64,000 nucleotides of DNA from Hemibagrus wyckioides (Eukaryota; Chordata; Actinopteri; Siluriformes; Bagridae). The position numbers were made by a program, and so were the translations under genes. The stretch lies in assembly GCF_019097595.1 (NCBI RefSeq), contig NC_080711.1, forward strand, positions 12,126,428 to 12,190,427, in the 5' to 3' direction. Shown piece after piece: positions 1 to 11,601 of this stretch (position 1 is its first letter; each line of letters starts with the position of its first letter). The notes below the pieces were generated by a model, which was not told where the DNA came from, did not search any database, and saw nothing but the letters and a program-made list of their open reading frames with translations.

Positions 1-398
1 AATATGTAACACCAGAAATGTGCAATATAAAGTGTCTATAAATTTCCAGAAATTAAATCAAAGAGTGCATGAACTTTGTTTGTGTGGCAGAACATAGCTT
101 CATGTGATCGAGATAATGGTGGATCCGGGTGCAAAATATATCCTGATTTCTAAATTACTTTGTTTAGCACTTTGTCACTTTGTTAAAATCACGTTTTGTA
201 TGCTTTCATATCCTATACTAACCTCCCCAATAGGGATTTTGTACTGATGATACTCTTAGTCCCTGATATAGTCAATACGTATCAGAGTGTATTTGTGGAC
301 AGAGACGTCTGGTCACTTCTGGTCACTTTGTGTTTTTCTGTCTGCCAAATGCCCTAACTGTAATTGTAAAAGAATACTAGTTTATTGTAAGGCATTAG

Positions 399-417
399 AC
401 ACACACACACACACACA
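399..417. repeat. (AC)n microsatellite
   Basis: Uninterrupted AC dinucleotide run of about nine units. Confidence 0.9.
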
Positions 418-1120
418 GGATCAACTTATTGCAGCTATTTCAAACCCTTGCTGTCACAGGCTCCGTGTGTGTGTGCGTCTGGCCCCATCATGCCAAAGCA
501 TTAGTTGCTAAGTAGTTCCATTTTCTACATCCATTATAAAGTAGTACAATAACTAGTGCAACAAAAATTTGGAAGCTGGTAAAAAAGCACCATGTCAGAA
601 GCTTGTTCAAGAATTAACCCTTGGTGTAATCTATCTGTAAACCTGTTTGCAGAATGCCTGCCTCATCTGGTACATCCTGCTTATCTAGAACAACTGTGTG
701 GTCTGAAATGCCTTCCAGAATTCAGTAACAATCACATTGTGTGTAGTTGTTATCAGTAAGGTGGTGATCAGAAATGATACAACTTACCAAAGCTGTACTA
801 AAGTCTTAACCTGTTAACCCACTCAAATGGTTCACATTGTTTTAATGATGTTCTGGAATAAACAGACTAGATACAAAATTCACCAGGACAATTCAATCAG
901 TCAATCTGAGACATTGTTTATAACCTTAAGGCTTGTTTAGCAATGCTGTAGATTGGGATGGTCTCTATCTGTGGTATATTTACCTTTAGTATTAAACTTT
1001 TATTAGTGTTTCTCAAAGGTCTGTTATACATAGTGAATGGTTTTAGAAGGTATAAGCTTTCTGTAGTGATTTTCCATTAGACAGAATAAACAGGGGTTTC
1101 AAAATATGACGATGATGCTT

Positions 1121-1133
1121 GTTGTTGTTGTAG

Positions 1134-1168
<35 letters not shown>

Positions 1169-1170
1169 TT
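1121..1170. repeat. (TTG)n/(TTA)n trinucleotide microsatellite
   Basis: Three GTT-type units grade into about ten uninterrupted TTA units. The repeat is compound. Confidence 0.9.
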
Positions 1171-1289
1171 ATTGATTGCCATGTACAGATTAGTGAAGGC
1201 ATAACATCGTCATTTTTGTAAAATATCGCAATCCTCCTTTCATACTCTTTACTCCACTGGACATTTATCTCTGAATCGTACCTCAATGC

Positions 1290-1640
1290 ATGAAGGTACC
1301 AAGTGAGACACAGCTTTAATTACTGTTGGCAGACACTACGAATTTTTGGTGATGCCATATGGGCTGATTAATGCTGTACCAGGATTCCAATCAATCATCA
1401 ATGACATTCTCAATTATTTTGTCACCCTAGACGATCATATTCACCCTGTGTACATTGTTCTCAGATCCTGTGTACTCTTTGTGAACATCAAGCAATACCG
1501 TTTCCACTACTTTCTTAGAAAATATACAAACTCAGAGGCGGGAATATGGAACATAGGTTTCTGCAGGATTATCAAGTGCTTAGAAGGGTCTGGACATCCG
1601 CTTGTGTCTTCCACAAGAAGGATCACAAGACTGTAAATGA
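1290..1640 (+). pseudogene. Ty3/gypsy-type retrotransposon reverse transcriptase relic
   Basis: The plus-strand frame holding the start at 1346 reads HYEFLVMPYGLINAVPGFQS followed by a stretch ending LDDHI. This matches the order of the gypsy reverse transcriptase core: a YEY-LVMPFGL-NAP-FQ block, then the YIDD catalytic block, then a histidine/valine-rich stretch before the connection domain. Upstream, around 1298-1345, an EG-K-DTA-like block is interrupted by stop codons. The catalytic motif reads LDDH instead of YIDD, with about two residues missing before it. There are no LTRs, integrase or gag nearby, so this is a dead internal fragment. Family placement rests on motif order recalled from known elements. 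Confidence 0.72.
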
Positions 1641-2769
1641 CTATTGAACAAGGATTTATTGTAATTTTGCACAGGAAGGTAACATTTTAAAGAACTGATA
1701 TCAAATATATTGCTTTATTACAATCCCTACTGACATATTACTATAAGGATCTTTAATATCTACTGCTGCTGCCAAGGATTCCTATATTTCTTTTCTGATA
1801 TTAAATGTAAAAGTATAATTAACACTGGCTGTTCTCCTTGTCACATTTCTTGCTGCAAGACTATTTTGACACCACATAAGAACCATGAGATAAACTAAGC
1901 AGTTGTTACCTCTAAGATTATTAAGAATGAAACCATGTAGACATAATAATAAAAAAACCCAAACATTTAATAAAAGATAAGGCCTGTGTTGTGGAAGATG
2001 GAGTGGAAGCTGTATCTCAGCTACTTCACATTCCACCCACATGACTTATAGAACATGATGAGTCTAGCGCTTCGTGAAAGAGCATCAATCCAAACGCTTT
2101 CTCTTAATCCATACTCTTCAGGCCACACAATCCACCTCCCCAGATGGAAGCCCTTGGGGCATGATGGGTGTCACACACATCCTCAAACACACCCCCAGTG
2201 TGAAGTTGCCAAATCTTGAACAGTGCAGCTGTTTTTATGGGCTGCCATTAAAGATGTTGATGAAGCAGCTTCAGGGAAGTATAAATCACAGTTTGAGTGT
2301 TCTCTCTTTCCCATTTTCTTCCCATTACTCTTTAAATGTCTGACACATGCATATTGTCATCCAAAGTCATTGGCATCAGATACTGCAGCCTACTGACTAA
2401 TGCGATAAAGAGATGGACGCTTCTAAATATTGCATTGTAAATGTACTGAGGAAATAAATCATTTAGGCCACTTAAACTTCCAGCTTAATAAAGCATATCA
2501 TTCAGTTCCTACTGTGAACTATTTAGTAACTACATTGGAACTAAGAAGTAAGTCTGGACTCAAGGAGAATATTTGCTGGGCATCAAAAACTGCTAGCCTA
2601 GCAAGTCTGCAAGTATGCCTGTAAGATAGGCATACTGAAGAGATTGTAGCAGTATGGCAAAAACACAGAATTCTTAGTTGATAGGAATGGTTTGCTTAAG
2701 GTGAAGGCTTTATTGGATGATGAAAATTAATTGTGCTGAAATCCAATAACTTTTTATTCTGTGGTGTGT
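1641..2769. other. intergenic stretch, no gene seen
   Basis: No supported coding region. A perfect 9-bp inverted repeat with a 7-nt loop lies at 2612-2636 (see findings). The open frame at 2074-2343 resembles no family I know. Confidence 0.55.
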
Positions 2770-3015
2770 TGAAACACTGCTCTCTTGTGCTCTTATAATA
2801 ACCTCCATTTTTCTCAAAAGGCTTTCCACAAGATTTTGGATCATGACTTTGGGGATTTGTGCTCATTCAGCCACAAGAGCATTAGTGAGGTCAGGTGCTG
2901 ATGTCGGGTGAGAAGGTCTGGCAACTAGTCAGAATTTCAATTTAACCTTAGGGTGCTCAGTGGGGTTGAAGTCCGGGTTTTGTGCAGGTCACTTGAATTC
3001 TTCCAGCTACTAACC
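2770..3015 (-). mobile_element. Tc1/mariner-like relic (TATGG-family), fragment
   Basis: On the minus strand this stretch resembles the C-terminal half of a fish Tc1 transposase, with blocks corresponding to DLNPTEH, SNALVAE and ESLLRKVE-type sequence, broken by frameshifts. It shares long diverged stretches with the element at 26722-27200, including the segment encoding the alanine/leucine-rich block and the one encoding the proline-rich DLN block. No terminal inverted repeats are visible, so it is a truncated fossil. Confidence 0.7.
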
Positions 3016-3880
3016 CATAAGGTTATTTAAAATGAAGTCTAACAACATGAACAAAGAAATCAGTACTTTCAGTTTCAATTTTCAGCTTGTTTTGATCATC
3101 ATCCTAGTTTACATTAAAATAAATAAATAAAAATGTATACTTTTGCTTCTGTTATGGAATCATGCTTGGTGAAATATTGCTGTTCCTCTAATTATTGTTA
3201 TTATTATTATTATTAACATCATATTCGAATTAGTCAAGTCCTAGTTTTCATTTCCTTATTGTGATTTGCAATGATAATTGATTTGTACAGGTTTTTTTCC
3301 ATAAAAAAATCATGTCAGTATTGCATTCTCTACCACTGAAGTGCTGTGTGAGGGCCCGAAGTCTCAGTATAAATGCTGTAATTTTACAAGCCCAAACAAG
3401 GCTTTCAACAGAGTAATATATGTAATGGTGTGTAACACAGGTCCATTTTTTAACACAAAAAAAAGCAAACACACATATAAGCATATTCTCCCTCACAGTG
3501 AGAATGCTGATGGTGTCTCGTTATTGTTGTTCAAGAGTTCTCAGGAGAGCTGGGCCTTGAGGTATTTCTTGAAGGTAATATGTTAATCTTCTCCTGTATA
3601 TAATTCACTGAAACTATATAATAGCCTTCTGCATCATAAGCAGTGGAAAAAAAACAGTGAGAATGAATACATTAAAGAAAGTGCTGTGAGGAATGTGGCA
3701 GTGGCAGTTTATATTTATTTCTCAATAGGAAGGATTGTGTATGTAGCTGATGTTCTGCAGTCTTTGGTCAATCTGCCTTTCTGGACACATAGCTGAGCTC
3801 CTGAGCCACATGATGGATGAGGGACAGAGGTTTTGACAGCCCTACAGCCCCAACAGGGAGCCTTAACGCTGGGATCAGAT

Positions 3881-3883
<3 letters not shown>

Positions 3884-3919
<36 letters not shown>
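3884..3919. repeat. (CT)n microsatellite
   Basis: About 18 uninterrupted CT units. Confidence 0.95.
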
Positions 3920-3922
<3 letters not shown>

Positions 3923-4272
3923 TACACACAGTCTCTCTACGCCTTCACTCCAGCCAAGTCCATCTCATCACCACACACACAGCACAAAAACAAAGTGTGA
4001 TGGAAATATTGGATTGTGAAGGTCAACACCTTCTTAACCACTGATGCAGCAACAGCAAAAATGGCACATCTAACGTGATGGATATTTAGGGTGGGGCAGT
4101 GCTAACAGTCCTTCACATGCTGCTCTCATGGGTCACACAATACAAGGGTGAGGGGTGTATGTGATTGATTTTTGATTTAGGTGAGAAAGTGTGAGAAAAG
4201 ATCATGTGCCAGACAGCAGCAAACTGTGAAAGCTCTGGCTAGTTGACCTCAGATGGGTATTTTAATAATATG

Positions 4273-4296
4273 GTGTGTGTGTGTGTGTGTGTGTGT
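4273..4296. repeat. (GT)n microsatellite
   Basis: About 12 GT units, followed by a short (GA)-rich run. Confidence 0.9.
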
Positions 4297-5255
4297 AGAG
4301 GTGAGAGAGAGAGCGTGTGAGAGCTTTTCTTCCTCATGAGACAGCTGTGTGCAGGTGGGCTAGATTCTCACCGCTGAGCTGAAGCTCTGCCTCCCTCATG
4401 GGAATCTGAGAAAGGGAAAGAGAATCCAGGAATGTAATGAAGATGCAAGCTTATTGGGAGTCATCTTCCTCTTCTTCTGGAAGTAGTTTTTATCTGTCCT
4501 TCCTGCTACACAGCCAGCTGGGAGGTTTCCAGTCAGAGGATGATTGCTCAAGGTGGGACCCAGCCAAGACCTGCTGCAGTTTATTTCGGTCGCTGTCCAT
4601 GGTTCTGGATTTACTGCGTTAGTATCCTTAAATAAAGCAGAGCATCTCACCGCATAGCATATGTCTGTGTTAAATAGCAAACCTTCTCTCCTTGTTTAAT
4701 GGAATCTACTGATCTGATATGTTAAAGTACCATTTTCTTTGCTATTAAATTTATGTATCACTCTTGTGATGTTGATGATATTTAATTTTTCATATGTATA
4801 AAATATTTATTAGAGCACACACTAAAAAGCAACATTACTAATTAAAGCATAATGAGAAATATATATATATATATGCTCCACACTGATAAAAACTGCACAA
4901 CTGCGTCTTTACTACCTCTGCAGTTTCCTCCTCGCATCCTCATAAACTTTGATCAGTGTAGCACAGAGAGCATCCTGACAGGTAGCAATGCCAAACAAAA
5001 TTGCAAACTGGGCAGCTGAACATAGTACTGGTGGATCTCTTCCAGGACATTTATATCAGCCTGTGAAAAGACAAGGCAAGAAAAATGATCAAAGATCTCG
5101 GTCATACAAACCAAAGTCGGTTCTCTCAGCCATGACAACATGATAACTAGCACAGAGTGATTCGGGAGGAGTTCTTTTCCACAAGCAATTTGAATTCTTA
5201 ATGGGGCCATTTTCACTGACCCCATTTTTTTTTCTCATTTTCCACTTCATGGACA

Positions 5256-5281
5256 ACACACACACACACACACACACACAC
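5256..5281. repeat. (AC)n microsatellite
   Basis: About 13 uninterrupted CA units. Confidence 0.95.
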
Positions 5282-6145
5282 GGGACCTGTGTGCACATTA
5301 GTATTGTCGTTGTGTTGTCGTGTTCTATTATATGTGCACACAGTGTTGTCTCACATATTTCATCCCTTCGTACCACTACACTGGCGCTCTGTTCCGGACA
5401 TATTTTCAATCAGTATAAACAGATGAATTATTTTATCGCCGCAAGTCTGATAGGATGCTGTTGGCTTTCAGTGCGAGACATTTTTTACCTCTGATAGGAT
5501 AACTTTACATAGAGTTTTTGTGGTTGACAACATCTTAAAGAAATTAAGATGCTTATAAACAAGTACAGGGGCATCTCAGAAAGCAGAAATGGGTTTGATA
5601 TCACTATTTACTTTGAAGATATAAACATTTGTGTGAACAAAATCCTAATCGTTTTTGTTTAAAATCTTAAATCCCTGAGTTTCTCTTTAGATGAGTGATT
5701 AACCACTTGACAATGACAATTGTCAATGCTGACATGACAATCAAAGTCAATGCTGAACATGTGCACACTAAAACAGGTGCAAATTCCATTTTTTTGCCCT
5801 CTGGTATGTTTCAAAGAGCTACTGATACTTAGTTTTAATGCCACCCTTAAGCAAATGATGGACATAAATCAAATATTTGGCAGACATCAGGGGAATCTTC
5901 ATCCAGCAGTTGTTTCTATCGATCAAATGCTAATGTGAGTAGACACTAAAAGCAGAGTGGCGTTCCACCTTTATGTCATTCTTTCAGGTTGGTACACAGC
6001 AGGATAAAGAATGAGGTTCAGCATGATGTTTAAATTGTAAATGACCATTTACCAGCAGTCAGAAGCAATGGAGTGTCTATCTTAATTTCTTCTAAGATGC
6101 TTAGGATCTAGTAGATGTGCCAAGATGATCACAATATGATGTGAC

Positions 6146-6208
<63 letters not shown>
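6146..6208. repeat. (TCTA)n tetranucleotide microsatellite
   Basis: About 15 uninterrupted tetranucleotide units, the longest clean tetranucleotide array in the window and likely polymorphic. Confidence 0.95.
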
Positions 6209-6372
6209 GTCACTGTTTAGGAGTAAATTGTAATAATGAATCTTAATCTAAATATGATAAGCTTTATAATATTACATTCCAAAACCTGAGCCATTCCTGC
6301 TTTAAACTGTGCTTTATCCATACATGTGAATGTATATGAAATATAAGAAAATGTCATGGATTTTTCCTGATA

Positions 6373-6860
6373 ATATAATCTATATGGCCAAAAATTTAAG
6401 GACACTTGAGCATCACTCCCATATATGATCCTTCCTCAAACTGTTGCCATAAAGTCGAAGGGGAAGTCAAGTGTCTTGAAAATCTTTGTATGCTGTAGCA
6501 TAACAGCTTCCTGAGAACTGAGAGGTCCAAACCTGTTCCAGCATGACAATGCCCCTGTGCACAAAATGGGATATATGAAGACATGATTTGCCAAGATTGG
6601 AGTTGAAGAACTTGAGTGTCCTGCACAGAGCCCTGACCTCAACCCCACTGAACACCTTTGGGGATTTATCTGAATGCAGACTTCATCGAACATCAGTGTC
6701 TGACCTCAGTAATGCTCTTGTGGCTGAATGAGCAAAATCCAGAATGAGCAAAATCCAGAACGAGCAAGCCTTCCCAGAAGAGCAGAGGTTATGATAGCAA
6801 GCTGGACTAAATCAACACATACATAAGAGTATGATTGTTCAGGTGTCCATAGAATTGAAG
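6373..6860 (+). mobile_element. Tc1/mariner-like relic (TATGG-family)
   Basis: The left end reads TATGGCCAAAAATTTAAGGA, a Tc1-type terminal sequence, and a degraded partner (GGTGTCCATAGA) lies near 6841-6853. In plus orientation, broken frames give blocks typical of a Tc1 DDE transposase: a HDNAP-like block near 6541-6560, an ELECPAQSPDLNPTEHLW-like block near 6609-6665, and an alanine/leucine-rich block after it. Frameshifts and internal loss make it non-functional. It belongs to the same subfamily as 2770-3015 and 26722-27200. Confidence 0.8.
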
Positions 6861-7617
6861 AACTGAAATTTTGCATCGGCATGCAAAGTATTTTTAGCAA
6901 AAATACCGAACTGAACAGCAGCTAAGTTGCGTGTATGTCCAGGAGCCATTCAAAACTTGTTTGCTTCAGTGGTGTCACGTCCGGATACCCCCAGCTTTTA
7001 TTCACGCAGACAGACAGACATGGGGAAGACTATCCTGATCATGTAGACTAACATAACACTAACTAAACTGAAACAAACAAAACCTTTAACAGAAACTAAG
7101 ATTAAAACATGACTTTAACCAGGACATAGTACATGAAACACTGAACAATGACCAACAAAGACAAGTACACAAGGATCCCTATTTAAAGGGTTACACATTA
7201 TGGTTAATTGGGAACAGGTGACACAACCGGGTAGCAGAACAATGGGAAAGGCGTGGCACAAAATACACACAAAGAAGCAGGCTTCCAAGGTTCACCTGCC
7301 AGCGCCCTCTCCAGGCCTGCCAAGGAACTGTCCAGCTGTTCCTGGCAAGTGGAAAACCAAGTGAAGCCAACCAAAGTGAGTTTCCAAATTTTATTTTTCA
7401 GTCAGCAAAAGCTGTTTCAAAAGAGTCAAACCACGATACCAACATTGCATTCCGCATACCTTCAAAAGCTACATGATTTTCAGCTGTTTTTTTGTTGACA
7501 GATTGGTGGCGTGGGTGAACTGTTCTATTTTTAGCTCAAGCTTGGTGGCACGACTTCCTGTGAGGAGCCTTGACATGGAATGCTAGGCTTGGGTCAGTTC
7601 TTTTTAAGCAGCCATAC
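6861..7617. other. intergenic stretch, possible dispersed repeat
   Basis: No gene seen. The part at about 6975-7260 has the feel of a dispersed repeat: a GTGTCACGTC start, then A-rich sequence, then GGGTTACACATTATGG and AACAGGTGACAC. I could not place it in a family or find ends. Confidence 0.4.
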
Positions 7618-7785
7618 AGTTTACATATGCTTTGTATTGATAATATTGGTAATATTTTGGGGTGGCTGGAACGAATTATCTGCATTTACATTATTCCTTC
7701 TAGATAAATTCGTTCCGCAATACAAAGTTTTGCCTTAAGAACTCGCCTGTGGGACGAATTAAATCCGTATGCCGAGGTTCCACTG
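7618..7785. mobile_element. possible pogo/Tigger-like DNA element remnant
   Basis: The right end, read on the minus strand, is CAGTGGAACCTCGGCATACG, which resembles pogo/Tigger-type termini. Internally there are two oppositely oriented AACGAATTA / TAAATTCGTTCC blocks around 7670-7715. The left terminus is not clear. Assignment is from remembered terminal motifs only. Confidence 0.4.
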
Positions 7786-8925
7786 CATGTTTATCCTTAT
7801 ACAGTAGAACATGCATATGTTTTCCAATACATTTCTTGAATTTCTAGACTTTTAATCTGAATATGAGTAATTTAGTATCCTATACGTTCCAGATATCTGC
7901 TAGAAGAAATTTAGATGTAAATTTAGATTCCTACTGAACAAGTAAAAGTAGGAATAGAGGAATAAACCTTGACAGGAACAAGATTCAGAAAGGAACACAT
8001 TATTTGCTGGGTGACACCAGACAGTGAGATAATAAATCATCATACATCTACCAAATAAGTAAAATAGTACTAAGTTGAATGGATGGCACAGAGAAGGGAT
8101 GGCATTTTATGTTAACCGCAGCAGATCATTTAGCTACAAAGCTACAGCATCTAGGTGAGAGTATCTACTGAAGTGAAGATGAGAGGCATAAACCTGGCAT
8201 AAATTTTTACAAATCCTATGATGCTCCTGCTACTCTTCCAAGATCCAAGAAATACAAGAAACTTGAACTGTCCCATTGGGGCTTTTATCAGCAATCTGTA
8301 CATCCTAGAACAGTATATACACCCTACATGTACTGTAAATTCCGAGGGTTTATAGAAGTTTATAGAAATTTCCATGAAGGTTTACATGTTCATAAACTGT
8401 AATAGGAAACTTTCCACATGCCACTTTGCACTCAGCAGACTGAGAAGCCATGCCAGGATCTCCAGCCTGCCAGCAGCATCAGTGCCAAAGCAACACTGAG
8501 TGATTAACTGCTCTGCTGCACTCTCTTAAAGTGTAGCACCAATTTGGCCTCAACCTCCCTCGTTATTTACACATTAAATGCCTACAGCTCAACATGAGCA
8601 TGCATCTGTGCATAATGTCCCCTGTTCGCTGAGACTGGACTGTGAGAATTGGCTGTTAAAGAAACATGAGGTTGAAAGAATAATTCAGTAAAAGGCACAA
8701 ACCCCGCTGTTCAAAAAATTCATGTGGGACCAGTGTACAACAAGAAGATTTAGCAAAAGTGTGTTTCAGAGTGTACTGTGACCATGTGACATTCTATACC
8801 TTGTATAAGTTATTCATAATGTGTACATTTAACTTAAATACGTTTTCTGAAAAGCAGGGTTTGTGCAGTGAGTTTATTATTCATTCAAGCTCATATTTCT
8901 TTAACAGATGATTCATAACAGGCCA
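7786..8925. other. intergenic stretch, nothing recognised
   Basis: Unremarkable AT-rich sequence with no supported gene or repeat. Confidence 0.5.
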
Positions 8926-9240
8926 GCTTGAGTCCCGGGTTTGATTGTGAGCTCAGGTGACCATCTGTGCAAGGTTTCACATGTTGTCCTTGTAGGTTTT
9001 ATCCCTTCTTCCAAAAACACCCCGTTAAGTGGATTGGCTACACTAAATTGCCTATATGTGTAAATGAGTGTGTGTGTGTGGGTGGGTGTGTGTCCATGGT
9101 GAATTGTGGTTGACTCATGTCCCATCCAGGGTGTGTCCCTGCCTCATTGTACCAAGCATTTTAGGGTTGAGCTCTGGATTCATTTCAACCCTGGATAAAG
9201 AGGTTAATAAAGATGAATGAATTAATAAATGAACGAACAA
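8926..9240 (+). mobile_element. tRNA-derived SINE (5'-truncated), fish type
   Basis: A box B-like GGGTTTGATTGTG begins the visible part. It is followed by the segment found in many fish SINEs: GTTTTATCCCTTCTTCC, then a TGGATTGGCTACACTAAATT block, then a (GT)-rich stretch, then CATCCAGGGTGTGTCCCTGC. It ends in AT-rich GAATGAAT/AATGAACG repeats at 9213-9240. Box A is missing. The copy at 48183-48440 shares the box B and 3' block order. Confidence 0.72.
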
Positions 9241-9639
9241 ATCATATGTTTTTGTAGCATCATCAAATTCCATTAGTCTGTCAGGGAGATTCAGTAAAGC
9301 GTGAGAGAGATTGTGTTAGAGATGCTGACAGCAGGAGAACTGCACTTGTCCAGATACCAATATAAGACAGCTGTAGGAGAAACAGAAAGAGGCACGACTA
9401 AATATGAGCCCTGATGGAGCTACAAACAGTAGGCACCTAGCAGCCCCATGAATGAGACTTTGAGGAAAGATAAAGACCATTATACACAGGCCTAATAAAT
9501 GATACTATAAAGTCCAATTTTTATTTTGTTGGAAGACGTCGTTAAAAAACAGAACATATTCAGTGATATTCAGTCCAAAAAAGACTGCACCGGCATTCAC
9601 AAATAATGTAGCTCTTATATATTATGATATCATTACAAA
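9241..9639. other. intergenic stretch, nothing recognised
   Basis: AT-rich spacer between a SINE and a LINE tail. No gene or repeat supported. Confidence 0.5.
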
Positions 9640-10012
9640 CAAAATGAAAGCTCTTCTCACACCTCACACTGCACCACACTCTGTCAGATCCTCCAGCACT
9701 CCTCGCCCAGTCCCACCATCACTCAGGGTACAAGGAAGGCATCAAGAATTTTCTATGTTCTGCTGCTTGGGTTCTCCTAGATGTCTGTACAGCAGAGTCA
9801 CTGGCTTTAAAATCGCACTCGCTTTATTTATTAAAAAAAGTGTGTGCTGTTCTTGCTGTATTGCCTCCCAACAGAGTTTCAGCCCGATGCTTTTCTTAGT
9901 CTGTGACCTAGTGAACCAGTATTGATGCATTTATTGATAGAGACTTCAAAGCACTTTTGTGTGTCTCTCTGGATAAGGGGGTCTGCCAAATGCTGTGAAT
10001 GTAAATGTGATG
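9640..10012 (+). mobile_element. non-LTR retrotransposon (LINE) 3' end, decayed
   Basis: The plus frame contains SSSTPRPVPPSLRVQGRHQ and, after a deletion, SPRCLYSRVTGF. These correspond to the extreme C-terminus of a common fish LINE ORF2 (serine/proline-rich segment, then the WNELP-LDVRTAES-like segment). It is followed by a 3' UTR with the TTGCCTCCCAACAGAGTT block and a conserved tail at 9966-10010 (TCTGGATAAGGGGGTCTGCC, then AAATG/GTAAATG repeats). The same tail occurs in the minus-strand SINE at 58928-59098 and the fragment at 45575-45632. An internal deletion joins the two coding pieces, so only 3' debris remains. Confidence 0.68.
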
Positions 10013-10030
10013 TCAAATAATTCATTTACT

Positions 10031-10187
10031 AAGAAATATGACACTATATACGTATATGGGAGGTAAAAAACTCTTTTGCACACAGACTGCTAGAAAATTC
10101 ACTCAAACATTGTTCAACAACTCTACAAGTGTACAGAGGAAAAGACAGCGATATTAATTAGTGACAGATTAGGGAGCAATAGATATA
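10031..10187. repeat. left half of duplicated segment, copy 1
   Basis: Begins AAGAAATATGACACTATATA and runs to the TA at 10186-10187, where a Tc1-derived element is inserted. The segment continues after the insertion at 10711-10811. A further partial tandem copy starts at 10812 with the same 20 bases, and a separate copy is at 13148-13361. Without the insertion, the tandem period is about 256 bp. Confidence 0.8.
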
Positions 10188-10710
10188 CACAGATCAGGCA
10201 TAACATTATGAGCAGTGAGAGGTGAAGTGAATAACACTGATTATCTCCTCATCATGGCACCTGTTAGTGGGTGGGATATATTAGGCAGCAAGTGAACATT
10301 TTGTCCTCAAAGTTGATGTGTTAGAAGCAGGAAAAATGGACAAGTGTAAGGAGTTTAACAAGGGCTAAAATGTCTAGACAACTGGATCACAGCATCTCCA
10401 AAACTGCAGCTCTTGTGGGGTGTTCCCGGTCTGCAGTGGTCAGTATCTATCAAAAGTGGTCCAAGGAAGGACCAACGACAGGGTCATATGCGGCCAAGGC
10501 TCATTGATGCACATGGGGAGTGAAGGCTGACCCGTGTGATCCGATCCAACAGACGAGCTACTGTTGATCAAATTGCTGAAGAAGTTAATGCTGGTTCTGA
10601 TAGAAAGGTGTCAGAATACACAGTGCATGACGGGTCAGGGCTGTTTTGGCAGCAAAAGGGGAACCAACACAATATTAGGCAGGTGGTCATAATGTTATGC
10701 CTGATCGGTG
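10188..10710 (+). mobile_element. non-autonomous Tc1 element, CAGGCATAACATTATG family, copy A
   Basis: Terminal inverted repeats are CACAGATCAGGCATAACATT on the left and AATGTTATGCCTGATCGGTG on the right, flanked by TA on both sides (10186-10187 and 10711-10712), the Tc1 target duplication. Inside, a plus-strand frame at about 10380-10640 encodes the N-terminal helix-turn-helix region of a Tc1/Tc3-like transposase, including [14 protein letters not shown]. It then jumps straight into the right terminus, so the whole DDE catalytic domain is missing. The same junction is present in copies B, C and D. Confidence 0.88.
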
Positions 10711-10880
10711 TAGATTAGGCAGCTGTATTAGATAGAGATCAGATGCATTTATCAGCTAGAGGAATATAGATTAGAGATAGATTAGATAAACACAGACTAG
10801 ATAGCTATATTAAGAAATATGACACTATATACAGTAATAAACTGTAGGGAGGTAACACTTTTTTGCACACTGACAGAATT
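10711..10880. repeat. right half of duplicated segment copy 1 and start of partial tandem copy 2
   Basis: 10711-10811 aligns with 13229-13361 and completes the segment split by the element at 10188-10710. From 10812 the opening 20 bases of copy 1 (10031) recur, followed by a GGGAGGTAA and TTTTGCACAC block also found at 10058-10085. This shows a tandem arrangement that ends in the AAAT array. Confidence 0.78.
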
Positions 10881-10893
10881 GTATTAATCTGTT

Positions 10894-10894
10894 A

Positions 10895-10941
<47 letters not shown>

Positions 10942-10942
10942 A
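10894..10942. repeat. (AAAT)n microsatellite
   Basis: About twelve uninterrupted AAAT units. Confidence 0.93.
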
Positions 10943-11601
10943 GGAGAACCAAACCATAGACAAAACCAACTGAACTTTAATCAGCCTGAGTGCTTGGAGT
11001 TTGCTTATGAAACACTGGCACTGTACCAGCACAAAAGGGCAGCATGGACCCTGAGCAATCACTGCCTCTATTAGCACACTCCCTATGGGACGATCCCTAA
11101 CCGCCCTGATCCCTCACTCCAGCGCAAATCATCCTTAATGGTGCCATCAGTGGCTGCCGGGGACGAGAGTTAAAGCATCGTGTTTATACACACACCTCAG
11201 CAGGTAGAGATTACCGACCTCAGCAGTGCCGTTATCACACAGTGCAGACTCACAGGCCTCCAGAGGGATAAAGCAGCAGAGGCCAACCAGTAAAACCTCC
11301 AGATTTGACAGTCAGAACTATGAGATACATGGTTTAGTCACAACATCAAACTCATCCTGTTGATATTATTCTATAATAATGAGGACTGAATACTTGGCAA
11401 CAACTTGATTTGATGTGTAACTTCATAAAACAAGGATAAGAAATGTAACAAACTGATTTCTGAAAGGTTTGTGCCAAAACTACTCAGGTGACAAGACTAC
11501 AGACAAGAAGATTGTAGTGTATTTTTAACCTTGGAAAACTTATTTTTTACTTTTGTTTTACTTTTTTTATTTATTTTTTTTTCCCAGACCGAATAAAAGT
11601 A
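10943..11601. other. intergenic stretch, nothing recognised
   Basis: No supported gene or mobile element. The slightly higher GC content at 11080-11290 is not explained. Confidence 0.5.

Larger units (their letters stand above)
1..1285. other. intergenic stretch without recognisable gene
   Basis: AT-rich sequence with no coding signal that I can support. It contains an (AC)n run at about 399-417 and a (TTG/TTA)n run at about 1121-1170. Short open frames here show no family resemblance. Confidence 0.6.
3016..6372. other. intergenic stretch with microsatellites
   Basis: No gene is supported. It contains (TTA)n near 3195-3213, (CT)n at 3884-3919, (GT)n at 4273-4296, (AT)n near 4858-4874, (AC)n at 5256-5281 and a long TCTA array at 6146-6208. 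The open frames overlapping these arrays are products of the repeats. Confidence 0.55.

Noticed and set aside
3715..4044. Open frames on both strands over the (CT)n array
   Set aside because: They are alternating RE/SL translations of a dinucleotide repeat, without family resemblance or splice context.
6975..7260. Possible dispersed repeat starting GTGTCACGTC
   Set aside because: It looks repeat-like, but I could find neither ends nor a target duplication nor a family, so it is only mentioned in the spacer entry.
9563..9925. 120-residue plus-strand frame
   Set aside because: Its recognisable part is the C-terminus of a decayed LINE with an internal deletion, not a host gene.
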